This document shows, piece by piece, positions 1 through 12,311 of a DNA stretch of 64,000 bases (position 1 is the first letter of the stretch; each line of letters starts with the position of its first letter). The stretch is taken from assembly GCA_030280995.1 (NCBI GenBank), contig JASXTE010000011.1, positions 1,180,501 through 1,244,500 on the forward strand, in the 5' to 3' direction. The notes beneath the pieces were generated by a model. The model made no database searches, was not told the origin of the DNA, and was given only the letters and a program-made list of their open reading frames with translations. Origin of the DNA: Hemileia vastatrix. Its lineage: Eukaryota > Basidiomycota > Pucciniomycetes > Pucciniales > Zaghouaniaceae. Both the position numbers and the translations under genes were made by a program.

Positions 1-1011
1 CCAAAACTTTATGATCAAATTTGATTTAAGGAGAAATATCACAAAAATTAAGAATAAGAAATATTTCGACTTTATGGAATTATAATATGCATAAATTATA
101 TTTTTATATGCAACTTGAACTCAAAAGGAATGGTATAAAATAAAGAGAATGATTATGTGATAAAAGCAGACTCATTTAAGAAACGGATTTTTTTTTCTTT
201 TCAAAAAATTCTTACACAAAAATAATTTGTTAAATGTGAGGCTATGTTCATTTTTTGATTACCAAAAAATTATTTTTGGTCCAATATGATAGTAATACAT
301 ATTCTTTTGAGTAATTTTTTTCAACCTGAATAAATAGACTAGAGTGTCACTTAATCACATTTATGTATGAAAAGTTATACAAGGTTTCAGCTTTTATGTA
401 ATTCTTTAAGGTTTACACTTTTGTAGCATCTATTATTTGAGTATTTTTGATTTTTTCTTTATAGAAAATTCTACCTAGTACAGACAAATTTTCAAATTGA
501 AAGAAATATGTTTGTGATTGTTTTTTACAAAATATTAAACTTATTTTTGGGTTTAAATTTGATTTTTGGGGTAATTTTTTAAATAATTATGTTAAAAATA
601 TGGATTACTTTTCTTATAGTCCATAACTAAGAATTTTTATCAAAATCAAATAATTATAGGGTAGTTAGATATAACTCAGAAGGCATTTGATAGAAAAATA
701 ATTAAGATGCTTGTGCATACAACAGAATTTTTTCTATGATAGAAAATATTCTGATAAACATGCATGCATTGTTGTACAAATGCAGAGAGTATACAGAATA
801 CAAATAAAGTAGACTGCATAACTTTAAATTAATATATAATTTATCTGATTAAAAATTAAACATTTAAACTTAAATAATTTCAACACATATTCCATCATAT
901 TCTTTTGATAAAAAAATGTAGCTTATATTAGCTACTGCCTTTCAAAAAAAGGAATACCTTCAATCGGTAACTTCGAATAGCTAACTTATTCCTACAATTA
1001 TCACAATTACA
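1..1011. other. AT-rich non-coding flank
   Basis: About 1 kb of AT-rich DNA upstream of the transposase. I see no convincing coding exon, RNA gene or long repeat. The left terminus of the Plavaka-like element would be expected here or beyond the window edge, but I could not identify terminal inverted repeats. Confidence 0.5.
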
Positions 1012-4000
1012 ATGCCTCCATTTTTTCATGTATGTCAATGTCAAGATCTTGGATGTGTCAATAGAAAGTATCAAACTTCTTCTGGGTCCTTTGAAGTTGG
1101 TATGGCTTTCAAAAGCTCTAATTCTTATGCAAAACATCAAGAGGAAAGAAATAGGAAGGCCCAGATGGTTATTTCTTCCAACAATCCACTTAACATTGGA
1201 AGTTCCCACTCCACAGAAACAGTAAGCTGTATATCTATAGTTCAATGTGAGAATTAAAGTCTTTATGATGTTTCAATGATTTATTACATATGGGCAGTTG
1301 CTATTGGGGGCAGAAGTATCTTCAACAGTCTCTAGAAACTCAAATCTTGGGGAACGGTATAGCCAAATAATTATGTGGCAGGCAGCAAAGCTTTCTCTGA
1401 TTCATCATTTGAGCAAAGAAGGTTGTACTCAATTTTTGGATGAAGAAATTAAGAAGCTCAAACTTCTAGGTGATAGTGGAATACTGGATTCTGATAGCAT
1501 TGTTCGCCTGGTCCCACGCTCGATAGATACAGTTTTTAGTCGATTAAAGCTCAATCAATCATTTTTCACTATAACATGCTGTCCTAAATGCTTTGCTCTT
1601 TATGAGTATAACTCTGAATCTCAACCATCTATACTATGTTGCAATCAACCGTTTCTTTCATCATCAAAGCGCTATTTAAAAATGTTTGGAGCAGGACAAA
1701 TTGCAGTTAAATGTGATGAAAGGCTGTATTTGATGGAGGAACATCAAGAACATGTAAAATACTTATCTCTTAAAACATTTCATCACCATTCTTTTATTGA
1801 CTGGCTTAAGGAAAAGATCAAACTGTTCAAATTTGAGCTTCTGATTGAGAAGAAAACCCCTGTGGCAGAACGTGTAGGGTGTGATTTGATGAAGGATGTT
1901 TGTGATGGTTCAATTTGGAAAAACTTTCCCATAACCACTCCAGCTCTGGATAGCAATGATGATGAATATATGATAACTTCAGGCAACTTAATGTTTACTT
2001 TATATGTCGACTGGTTTAGGCCTGGTGGCAATAGGATTGGAGGTCATCAGATGTCTGTAGGCAATATTATGATGGTGTGTATGAACCTACCTCAAGAAGA
2101 TAGATACAAAATGGAAAATCTTTTTTTGTATTCTATTATACCCGGACTAACAGAACCCACAAGTGAACAGCTTAATCACCTTCTAAAACAACTGGTTAAT
2201 GATCTACAAACTCTATGGGATGGTATATTGATTGAAAAGACACATCTTTATCCACAAGGCTGAAAATTAAGAGTTGCATTGTTCTCTTTGATAGGTGACA
2301 TTCCTGCAATACAAAAATTGGCTGGCTTTTCGAGTCACTCTGAAAAAATGTTCTGCTCTTTCTGTAATATCTCTAAAGATGAAATTAGTGAAAAGAATGT
2401 GGGAAATTTTTCATTACGGAATCATGAGGATCATATGTGCTGGGCAACAAAGTGGAAAAATTCTAAGTCACATTGGGAGCGTGTATCAATTGTTCAAAAT
2501 CATGGGGTACGATGGAGTAAGCTGAATAACCTTGAATATTGGCGTCCAACTGAATATTGCTCAATTGATGTTATGCATTCACATATGCTTGGCAACCTAA
2601 AAGATCACAGTCTAAGCTATTTTCAAATCCAAAATGCAGCAAAAGATCTAGAAAGAAAGCTGGAAAAGGATAAAAATTGGCATGTAAGAGAAGAAGATGA
2701 TGATTTCTTTTCTGATACTTCACTGCACAAACATTCGAAAAAACGTAGAAGTAGCTTAAGCACCACGAATAATGATGATGATGATACAGGACACACAAGA
2801 CAGCACAAGCGGCAAAGACGTACGAGTTCAAGACAGTCATCAAGTCATCATGGACTAGATAATGAAGGATTGGGAACAAATCGATAAAGAAGCCAGAGTA
2901 GGTCATCCAGCTCCAAATTTATTCCTCCATATAGCGATGTGGCCTCAATACAGTCTCACAGCAGTGACAGTAGGAATTCATTGTATAACTTAAGGCAAAG
3001 GAGCATTAGCATATCACAGAGTGAAGGATCTCACTCATCAAATGAGACAGCTAGAGATGAAGAAAATAAAAGGAAAGGTAAGGAGAAAGAAAATGAAGGT
3101 AGTAGTAATCCACGAATCACAGCAGAAGAACTACAGGTTGAATGGAAGATGATTGATCAAGTAAGAAGACCTTCCTGGCTAACACAAGTTCCAAAATCAG
3201 TAGGATCTAAAAAGGCAGGATCCCTCAAGGCAGCAGAATGGCACATGCTGTATACTCTCTACTTCCCTTTGTCACTTATACCCCTTTGGTTTGAAAAATT
3301 TAAAGAATCTGAATCTTCAGCTTCCTCAGCTGATAAACCAAGAGAATATTATCTTCTCAAGTCACTTGTAACATTATGCTCGATCACCAATTTTTTGACA
3401 TTAAAAAATATACAGACTAATGAGCTTAAAGATCTAGATCAATTTCTGTTAGAGTATCGTGAGTGCCTTGAAGAGGGTTGGAAGAATATTAATGCAAAGC
3501 CAAATCTGCATATCACTCAACATTATCCTGAAATGATAAAGCGTCTTGGTCCACCATCAGGTACAGCTACTTGGTCTGGAGAGCGGGTGAATCATATATT
3601 ATCTGAAATTCCAAACAATCATCATCCACGTATGTAATGTTTGTAAGCAATGATTTAAAAACTCAGCTGTGCTAATTTATTAATATTTACCACAGGAGAG
3701 ATACCGCTAACAATGCTCAAACATTGGTATCGGAAGTCTAGGGTATTAGATCTTGGTGAAGCTGAAGATAATGATCAATGTGAGACTAAAAAAATCCATA
3801 TTGATCTCGATAAACAAAACAAATGGATCCATCTAAGTATGGCATTATTTACTAAATGGGTAAGGGCACGAATGGGAAAAGAAACTTCAAGACGGGCTTT
3901 GACACCATCGGAGAAAAGTGGGGATCGGGTAGTTGAAAATTTAGCAAGCATATTGATACATGGAAAGAGGTTTACTAGTTACCATCGACACATTGCTAAT

Positions 4001-4300
4001 TCAACAATTGAACTCTACTATGGAAAAGATAGCCAGTTTGGGCAAATTGATGATCTTTTCAGATCAAAGGAAGAGATTGATCAAATATATTTAATAGTAA
4101 GTCCTTTCAAAGAGCTCCGTCCAGAAGAAACATCAAAGGATCCCTATGAGCTTTTCCCACAAGTGCATTGTCGGTTAGTAAGAGTAGCCAAAGCAACTCA
4201 AATTGTGATTAAGAAAGATGCAATAATTGGACATGCAGCTACTGTCGAGCACAAAAAAGGAATGTTTGGAATCAAAGACGAGGTTGTCACTGCCATTTGA
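1012..4300 (+). pseudogene. Plavaka/TNP2-like (CACTA-related) DNA transposase, broken
   Basis: Likely cut-and-paste transposase of the Plavaka group of CACTA-like elements of basidiomycetes. Exon 1 (1012-1221) carries a CxC-type Cys motif (CQCQD...C) like the family's N-terminal Cys-rich segment. A GTAAGC...CAG intron (1222-1297, phase 0) leads to exon 2 (1298-3629). Exon 2 has the DDE-fold signature YVDWFRPGGN (about 2000-2030), the IGDIPA..AGF..H segment (about 2290-2335), a CSFC knuckle (about 2353) and DVMHSHMLG (about 2567). A GTATGT intron (3630-3695, branch-like CTAAT) joins in frame to exon 3 (3696-4300), which opens with the typical (G/R)EIPLTML stretch. Two in-frame stops, TGA 2261-2263 and TAA 2885-2887, interrupt one continuous frame; both can be explained by C-to-T changes. 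The copy is therefore not functional without suppression. Family assignment is from remembered motifs; a close TNP2 relative is the main alternative. Confidence 0.8.
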
Positions 4301-4816
4301 CTGCAGACAGTAGTGAGTGAAAAAATTAATCAAATTTATTTTCTGTTGACTAACATCTTTGTGTTAATTTGGGATTGGGGAAATTTGTAGGATTGGTAAT
4401 ATTTGTAAATGGTGAAAGAAATAATTCAATGCTCGATTAAAAAATGCAATGTATCCAACTTACCTTATCATAAATCAGTGAACAATTACTTTGGTTGCTT
4501 TTATTGCGAGAGAACCCATGCTTTCAATGAGTCATTTTTATCTTAAATGTAAGAATGAAAGAAATAAAATCATGATAATGAGAAATATGATAAAATTTTT
4601 ACTTAATGAATGATCTTCTTGCTCATTCATCTACTATAAATAGTTTGACCTTCCAACTTTAGCTGATAGCTATATATTATTCACTTTATTTTTCGACAAG
4701 AGAACATACACGTTTACAAGACTATATACATAGTATCTTTTTTTACTTTAGCTTTGATAGGTATAAATTTTAACAACTGATTATTTTTATTTTATTTTAT
4801 TTTATTACAGTTCTTT
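4301..4816. other. Intergenic spacer
   Basis: AT-rich spacer between the transposase stop and the next start codon, ending in a T-rich, TTACAG-containing stretch just before the ATG at 4817. I see no gene. The TTACAG could be a splice acceptor, in which case an untranslated leader exon lies upstream. Confidence 0.4.
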
Positions 4817-6722
4817 ATGGATGATAATTTTGAAGGGATGTCTGTTGACCCAACCAATTCTGATTGTTTTCCGCCTCAACATACTAATACTGGAAATACT
4901 CCTCCACCTCCAGATGCATCTCAATCTGTACCACCTAATCCCAATCCAGGCCGAGAGTCTCATTCAGAACCGAGAAATTTTAATCCCAATCATCCTTCTG
5001 CTTCTAAAAGTGCTGATCAGCAAGCTGATCAGCTAGGAAGAGATTGGGCTAGTGAAGTATTGAGGGAATTTTTCAGAGACCAATCATCATCTGCTCAGCC
5101 TAACCAAGGAGCAAGCACAAGTGGAGCAGGTAAGTCAAATTTGTAGTGTATTCTTTTATTGAAAAATAACCAATTTAATTAACTTATTTGAATTGTTAGT
5201 GAATCCCTCAATCATTATGGGTATCAGTGATTACCACAGACTCAATTCAGCAGAGTCTCATGAGCGAGAATGGGGGTTAAGGGCTGTAAGAGGCTTAGTT
5301 AGAAGGAATGATGTTCCCAGGAGCTCGGACAGTCTAAATAGAAATATTTACCACTTTCTGAAGTATTGTCTTGGGGGACCAACACAAACACTACACAATA
5401 TAGGGGGTGGACTTGCTAGCAAGTCCTCAACCTGAACTCAGATGGAACTCAGATGGAACTCAGACTGAACTCAGACTGAACCCATACTGAACTCTACTTG
5501 AACACCCACCTAAAACTGTTCTGCTGAGTGGTGTTCATCCCTGATTGTATGGTTCCTTTATCAATAGCTCAATGTGTGTTCAATCTATGGTGAGTTTGGG
5601 TCCAAGGTTGCGGACTTGCTAGCAAGTCCGCCCCCCATATTGTGTGGTGAAATATCAAAATATCTTGCGAGCCCAACACCTTTGGAGATTGAAAATTGGA
5701 AAGATTGGAGCCAATTCAAACTAAAAACCATTCAAACTCTCCTAACCCAAGTCCAATCTTCTAACCGTGCCAATTCTGCAGCTGATCGACAATTTCTGAT
5801 AACCAATTCTATAGCCTTCTTGCGATCCAAAATTCGACTACCCGAATTTTTTCCAGCACCTGAGCCTCGAGGACTAAAAGGAGGAGCACCGATCCCACTT
5901 TCTGTCAAAAGAAACTTAGAGCTTGAATTGCAAGAAAAAGGTTTTCGAAAATTCGCGTTTGATTGGACTTGCCGTGATTTTTCAGAATCAACTTGGAATC
6001 AAGTCATGGGAGGCATAGTATGCGACCACTGTACCAGATGGCTCACCACCTTGAATACAATCGATCAGTCAAAGCTTCAGTTCACTCAATGTGTTATTGA
6101 GAAATGGGTAGTTAATAAGGGGAAGGAGATGATAAGGTTGTTTGGGCAAGAAGAGGAAAGGGTAGCAAGAGAAAAGATTGAAAAGAGGGCAAGGGCACAA
6201 GTAAAACGTTATCGGACCAAGGTAAGTTTTTTATTTTACTTTGCTTTTTGTTATTATGAAGCTGATTTAGTTGGAATTCAGATTGCTAGTGCACGCTACA
6301 AGTTAGCAAGAGATCTCTGCAGTGATGTGCCAGGTTTTGTTGTGCTTTTTCATGATACTAGGTGCATCTCTGATATCGAGGAAGGCCCAGCACCAGCCCC
6401 AACTGCACCTATCCAAGCTATTCCTGGATGGCGAAATCCTGAACTCAATGATTTGTTTAAAAAAATGGATAAGATGACAAAGGACTTAGCCCATACACCA
6501 GCTCAAAAAAAATCAGCATTAAAAACATATTCACGGTCATCAGAAAGGACAGTTGCACAAAATGGTATATTCAATGTTCCCAAATACCTCCCCAAGAATT
6601 GCTATTCAGCAACATTTTTGCAAGGATTATCTGTGAATTAATGTGAGTCACTTGGGGTTGGAGCTGATATTGATCTGGTAAAGATTCGGGAATCAATTAA
6701 TAGAGCATCAACATCATCATAA
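4817..6722 (+). pseudogene. Unknown spliced gene, interrupted by a MITE
   Basis: Function not recognised. Exons: 4817-5129; 5200-6221 (holding the MITE); 6282-6722. Intron 1 (5130-5199, GTAAGT...TTAG, phase 1) and intron 2 (6222-6281, GTAAGT...CAG, 60 bp, phase 0) are canonical. Removing the MITE plus one copy of its AAA duplication rejoins the frame exactly (GGPTQ then ISKYLASP). A TAA at 6639-6641 is followed by 26 more in-frame codons to TAA 6720-6722, so it looks like a premature stop. The N-terminus is low-complexity (P/S/N/Q-rich). The middle is basic and Trp-rich, with a lysine/arginine-rich predicted helix around 6110-6220. The C-terminal part contains PGWRNPELNDLFKKMDK. It probably belongs to a lineage-specific expanded family, perhaps transposon cargo, since it follows the transposase in the same orientation. 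Confidence 0.7.
5389..5649 (+). mobile_element. CACTA-type MITE, copy 1 (261 bp, TSD AAA)
   Basis: Non-autonomous element bounded by CACTACACAATATAGGGGG on the left and, inverted on the right, CACCACACAATATGGGGGG. It is flanked by AAA on both sides (5386-5388 and 5650-5652). Just inside each end lies the 18-bp perfect palindrome GGACTTGCTAGCAAGTCC (left copy with one change). The interior has an imperfect 12-bp tandem repeat of the GAACTCAGAYKG type. A second 261-bp copy is at 48106-48366 in inverse orientation. CACTA-like termini with 3-bp duplications match the CACTA superfamily. The element has no coding capacity and must be moved in trans. Confidence 0.9.
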
Positions 6723-6938
6723 CTTAGGTATAACGGTGATCTTCTGTGTAATATAGCTATCTTATATTGAATTTTATGTATTCTGTTTTTTTTCAAAGCA
6801 GCTTGGTAAATGTTATAAAGTGATATTGAGAGAGAGTAACATTTTATTTAAGAAAAACAAATAATGTATGAGATATAAAAATGTATTTTCAACAAATTGA
6901 TGGTCCATACCTCTTTATGTCACATTTATGTATCCATA

Positions 6939-8875
6939 TTAATTTCAATCGAATTTAATGTTGACCAATACATAGTGAATACACGCTATGCCACTTATAC
7001 TTGCCAGGCATTGCTACCATTAAATATGCCAGTATCAAAAATTAATTTCGATCGAAATTAATGAGCATGATAATCATGAATTTCTGGAGTCAACTGCTTA
7101 TTTTTATGCATGGTGCCTTGCCAACATTAATTTCGATCAAAATTACTTTTGATACTGGCATATTGCATGGTTTCTATTCCTGGAAAGTGTAAGTGGCATA
7201 GTGTGTATTCATTATGTATTGGTCAACATTAATTTCAATAGAATTTAATATTGACATTTTCATATTGAACCCAAACCAGAAAACGACCCAAAAAATTCTT
7301 CATAAAACTGCTCATTAATTTCGATCGAAATTAGTGAGCACCATATACATATTGAATGGTAGTTATATCTGGTGTGTGTAAGTTGTAAAGCTTGTGTTCA
7401 ATGTTTATTGGTCAACATTAATTTTGATTGAAATTAATATTAATGTGTAAATGATATTTACATGCTCAATATGCATTGTAATGTGTTTACTTAAGAATAG
7501 AGTGCCCTACTTTTCATCTTACATAAAAATGCTTGGTGGCATGTCAAATTCAATTTTTATTAAAATTAATGTTGACATGTTACCATGCATAACAGTAAGC
7601 AACTGACTGAATAAATTGATGATAATCATGAACCTTAATTTTGATCGAAATTAATGTTGCCAAGTGCAGATTGAAAAAAAGCTATGCCACTTACTCTAGC
7701 CAGTCATATTTACTATTTATTATGTATTGGTCAACATTAATTTTTATAGAAATTAATATGGATATGTAAATTTTATATTTACCCTCAACATGTATAGTAA
7801 ATTTCAATACTTAAAAATACTTGCCATCCTTTACATGTCATGCAAAAAAGCATTATATCATTTCAACATTAATTTTGATCAAAATTAATGTTGGCATGCC
7901 ATTATGCATTGAAACAACTAACTGACTGAAAAAGTTCATGATCAAAATGCTCATTAATTTTGATCAAAATTAATGTTGACCAATACATATTGAGTATAAG
8001 TAATCTCCACTTACTCAGACCAGATATAACTACCATTCAATATGTATATGGTCAGCCTTAATTTTGATTGAAATTAATGGGAAGTTTTATGAAGAATCTT
8101 CTGGGTTGTTTTCTGGCTTGGGTTCAATATGCAAATGTCAACATTAAATTCGATCGAAATTAATGTTGACCAATACATAATGAATACACACTATGCCACT
8201 TACACTTTCCAGGCATATATACATGCAATATGCCAGTATCAAAAGTAATTTCAATCAAAATTAATGTTGGCAAGGCACCATGCATAAAAATAAGCAGTTG
8301 ACTCCAGAAATTCATGATTATCATGCTCATTAATTTCGATCGAAATTAATTTTTGATACTGGAATATTTAATGGTAGCTATGCCTGGCAAGTGTAAGTGG
8401 CATAGCATGTATTCATTATGTATTAGTCAACATTAATTTCGATCGAAATTAATATGGACATGGACTATGCATAAAATTCCTATAAGTATAGGTAAGCTAA
8501 GCAGTTAGATAAACTGGTTTGATCAAGTACACCATATAAAAATTGATGTTTTAATGCCTTGGTTAATTTCGATCAAAATTAATTTTAAGCCATGCATGTT
8601 GAATTTTATCTATGTCTGTGTAGTCCATGTGAAATGGCTTGTATTCAATATGCAGGGGTCTATATTAATTTCTATCAAAATTATGAGGTTCATTGACTCA
8701 TAAATTTGATGGTTTCTGTCAGTGTTTCATGCATGGTGCCATCTGATACTTGTTGATTCCTATCAAAATTAATTTCAACAACAATATATTGAATACAAAC
8801 CATGGCACTTACAGTACTTGGTCATAGCTAAAATTCAATATGCTAGTCTCAAAATTAATTTCGATAGAAATTAAT
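6939..8875. repeat. Palindrome-delimited modular array / long inverted repeat
   Basis: About 20 copies of a palindrome with consensus TTAATTTCGATCGAAATTAA. Centres lie near 6950, 7051, 7136, 7238, 7323, 7428, 7561, 7645, 7747, 7878, 7961, 8068, 8152, 8252, 8336, 8442, 8573, 8673, 8757 and 8864. Spacings fall into classes near 84, 100-107 and 131 bp. Spacers recur in both orientations: the block 6950-7323 (spacers A, B, A-inverted, C) reappears as its reverse complement at 8068-8442. Spacer 7323-7428 is inverted at 7961-8068. The spacer pair 7428-7645 is repeated directly at 7747-7961. No coding capacity is seen. Confidence 0.9.
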
Positions 8876-9908
8876 CAGGATCCATGAAGTTTATCAATAG
8901 TGTATGAGTTAAGTTTCAAGTCATATGTTTCATCATTTTCTTGCACCCATTTCTAGGTTGTCTCAACAATTTTTTTCAAGTTTTATTATATTAATCAAAA
9001 CTGTGGTAAGTTGTGAAAAATTAGCTAATCCAAATCTCAAATTGAATATTAATATTTTAATAATTTTGAATGTTGCTTAAGGTATTTCATTGGGTGATTC
9101 ATAATAATATTTTATCAACTTAGTAGTCCTATAACTTTTGAAAAGTAACAATTTTGGTATAGTTAGGGACAACAATGCAATATCTTGTGCAGACTAAGAT
9201 ATATTGCAAAATAAAACTATTCAATTTTTTTTCCCTTAGTTGTATCCAAGTTTATCAAAGGTTTGGTCACGGTGCCCACACCCTAGCCTGACACTCCTCC
9301 TGTCACTTAAAAAACAAATTCTTATCTTAAATTCTAATGTTACCAATTTTATATTTATAATTCATTTCTTGTTTGATGAGGCATATCAGTATATATGTGA
9401 ATCTCGCATTGTCATCTGAAATTAAATTTAACAAATATTCATAAAGGATTATCCTTTTTTTTTCATATAATATACTAATTAAGTGTATCTCCATTGTTTA
9501 GGAGTAAATTCTAATTTAAAAAATTTTGTATTTACCCGTGGCAATATGAATATGGGATATAAATTTGTTATTATTTGTTTTTCACACTAAAAGTCCCCAA
9601 AGAATTACTAGTATTTTCTGTTAGCTACATCAAATTTCGCTTCAATATAAACAGATTGTGATTTAGCATGTTACTCAGTTTACCCCACTATGAATAATAC
9701 ATGTTAAAAAAAGCTCAAATAATATAAAATCCCCCTCTTTATGTTTTCTGTTTCTTTCATCCTCACTTTGATTTTAATCTTATTCAATTTTTTATCCTAT
9801 TAAAATATCAACTTCAATTTTCTAGAATAGAGTTTCTTATAATTATTCATCATATTACATCATAATTTTTTGATATCGAATACTTTTTTTTAATATTCAT
9901 TAATCAAT
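8876..9908. other. AT-rich spacer
   Basis: About 1 kb of AT-rich DNA between the palindrome array and the first exon of the next gene. I see no gene. The last 100 bases before the ATG at 9909 are T-rich and could hold the promoter, but no specific element can be defended. Confidence 0.4.
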
Positions 9909-12311
9909 ATGTCTAGTATACAAAATCCTACACCTCCACTTTGTATGTATATCATGTTCCTCTCTCTTAATTTATATATTTCACTTATGTTCTTTTTTTT
10001 TTCAAAAATTTGATTTTCCAGCACCCAAATGTGTTTCATCCCACTCTCTGATTGATACTCGCTTTGAAGCTTTTGAGCTTGCACCATGTCTGCCACATGG
10101 CATGGCACCTAACCCTCCTGTACTTAGCAATGAGAGGCAGGAAATAACAAGAGTTCAGTATCGCAATTTACTTTAATTGGCTAGAGATAAAACAGAAGAG
10201 CTTGTCAAGATCCTTAACAATAATCCTTCTCCTTCATATTTATCTAACCCTTGTAATGAATTACTCCAATATGTGAAAAGCCTTGAAAAATGTATGTTCA
10301 TCACCTTTTTTGTCTCCTTTTAAATTAGTAGATAAGATTATTAATATTTTTTTTTCTTCATATATATTTGTAGCTTATGAGGAGGGTATGATTCCTCCTG
10401 ATGAAGTCATTGTCATTAGGGATGATGATGAGACAGATGAACCATCAGCTTCAACTCATGCTTCAACTTCTAAGGAAAATCTTGAAACACCTGTTATCCG
10501 CTCCAAGAAAAAGAGATTATCCCAAGGCTCCTCTTTTGTTTGACGTATTAAACCGGCTTCTGCTAATGAATTTTCTGATGTATCAAATAATAAATCTCAA
10601 AAAAAAAGCAAAGGTTTTGATAATGAGTATATTCTTGTTTCCTTTTTTTTATTGTTATTCTTTTATCTTTAAACTTCAATCATATATCTCTTTTATTGCT
10701 TACATATTGTACTTTTTATCTTTCTTTTGATATTTTGTACCAGAAACTCACCTGCTGTAGATTGTTCCATCCATAAACGCCCTCTCCCTGATGAAGATGA
10801 TGAAAAGAGCAATGAAAATAGCAATGATCAACTGTCAGAATATGAAGCTATGCTTGTTCATCAAAAAAAGCAAAGTTTAAAATCTTCTTCAAGACATGTT
10901 GATATGTTTGATAAAGATGATGATTCAAACAGCTCATCACCAAATTCCTTCATTTCTAAGAAGCAATACCCATCACCTCCTAAATTACCTACCTTGACCT
11001 CTTTGAAAGCTTCTCTACCAATGAAATCAACTCCAATCAAGATATCGAAAAAACCTCTGACTTATTCACCCTCAGTTCTAAAAGAATCTGATTTGCAGGA
11101 GGAATTCTGTAAAATTCATAATTTTTATAAAGGTAGAATCAGCACGGCAAAGGTCCTCAGGTCGTGGTTGGAAATTGTTACTCTCCTCGAATTACGCTCT
11201 TCTACTTCTTCCCAAGAACCCATGTCAAATATTCCAATGTTTACTTTTCATTGGGAAAAATCTTGTGGAGAAGATTGGCTTTCAAAACTTACTGAGTTAT
11301 GTAAGTTACCATAATTTTTAGTCTTGACTTTTGTTCTTTTACTTATTTTTTTTTCCTTTTGTAGCAAATATTTTTTTAGAGATTGATAGCTCACAGCTAT
11401 GGGTACTCGATAATATTGATTTCAAAAAAATGGAAGATTTATGTGATCCTGATGGTTTAAATACTGAAATTCTTTCCTCAACAAAGAAAACGGATCACCC
11501 TGAATCCAATCTTATCCGAATGCTCATGAGATTAATGATCCCAAGTGACCACTGCCGTTCTTCATGGGTATCTCTTATATCATCTTCACTTTATCTGACC
11601 GCACATGAATTCAGCCAGCTTCCATCACATCAAAACATTAACTCAGATTGTCCAATTGAACGTGGTCTTCAGCTTCTAGCTCACCTTTCAAATCTGAAGA
11701 GTCTGATTTCTGATGGCTTAGAAGTTGGTCCCACTGCACTTCAAACCCGTGATATATCAATGTCAACTCTTCTTCAAATCAGCAATATTATCATTGATAT
11801 AATTATGTCAATTATCATTCTTAAATCAAAATATTGTGCTGCAACAATATCAAGTGGCAAGACTAGTGAAGCTCAACAATCAAGTGAGAAAAACGAAAAT
11901 ACTGAACTGACTATAATGAGAGAGAAACAAAAGGCTGCACTAAACAAAATAAATTCTGAATACTTCCACCACCGATATCAATCTTTCACATTCTATATAA
12001 TTGATGGTGTCCGTGGTTTATTTCTGAGCTCTCAAGATCATAGATTGGCTTCAGCAGCTGATTGCTTGGAGGTAATATCAGAAGTTAAGTTTCTTAATTT
12101 ACATGAAAAAAAAAATCATTTGATGGAAGAAATAATTTGGAAAAATTTAAATAACTATATTTTAACATTAATAAAACCTTTTATTGGCAAGTGTGATCCA
12201 TTTCCTTTAAAATTTGATACCCCAAGTCCTCCGGGAATCGCTAGGGCTATTTCTGCAGATTTTCTTAATCACTGGAGCTCCATTCAGCCAGTATCACCTT
12301 TTTTTTGCTAA
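9909..12311 (+). pseudogene. Unknown five-exon gene, two premature stops
   Basis: Function not recognised. Exons: 9909-9942, 10022-10291, 10374-10626, 10744-11300, 11365-12311. Introns: GTATGT/CAG 9943-10021, GTATGT/TAG 10292-10373, GTATAT/CAG 10627-10743, GTAAGT/TAG 11301-11364. All four junctions keep the frame. TAA at 10174-10176 and TGA at 10541-10543 interrupt exons 2 and 3, and both could arise by C-to-T change. The first half is acidic and Ser/Pro-rich (DDDETDEP, DEDDEK). The second half is helix-rich, with a segment reading RISTAKVLRSWLEIVTLLE around 11130-11190 and a long C-terminal region without recognised domain. No signal peptide or convincing membrane helix is seen. It resembles a lineage-specific family and may be transposon cargo. 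Exons 4 and 5 are open throughout. Confidence 0.65.

Noticed and set aside
6939..8875. Repeat-spacer pattern resembling CRISPR
   Set aside because: Spacers recur in both orientations and the repeats are fully palindromic and variable; no cas genes; eukaryotic context.
9890..10108. Minus-strand open frame opposite exons 1-2 of the five-exon gene
   Set aside because: The plus strand has matching splice sites and frame continuity; the minus frame has neither.
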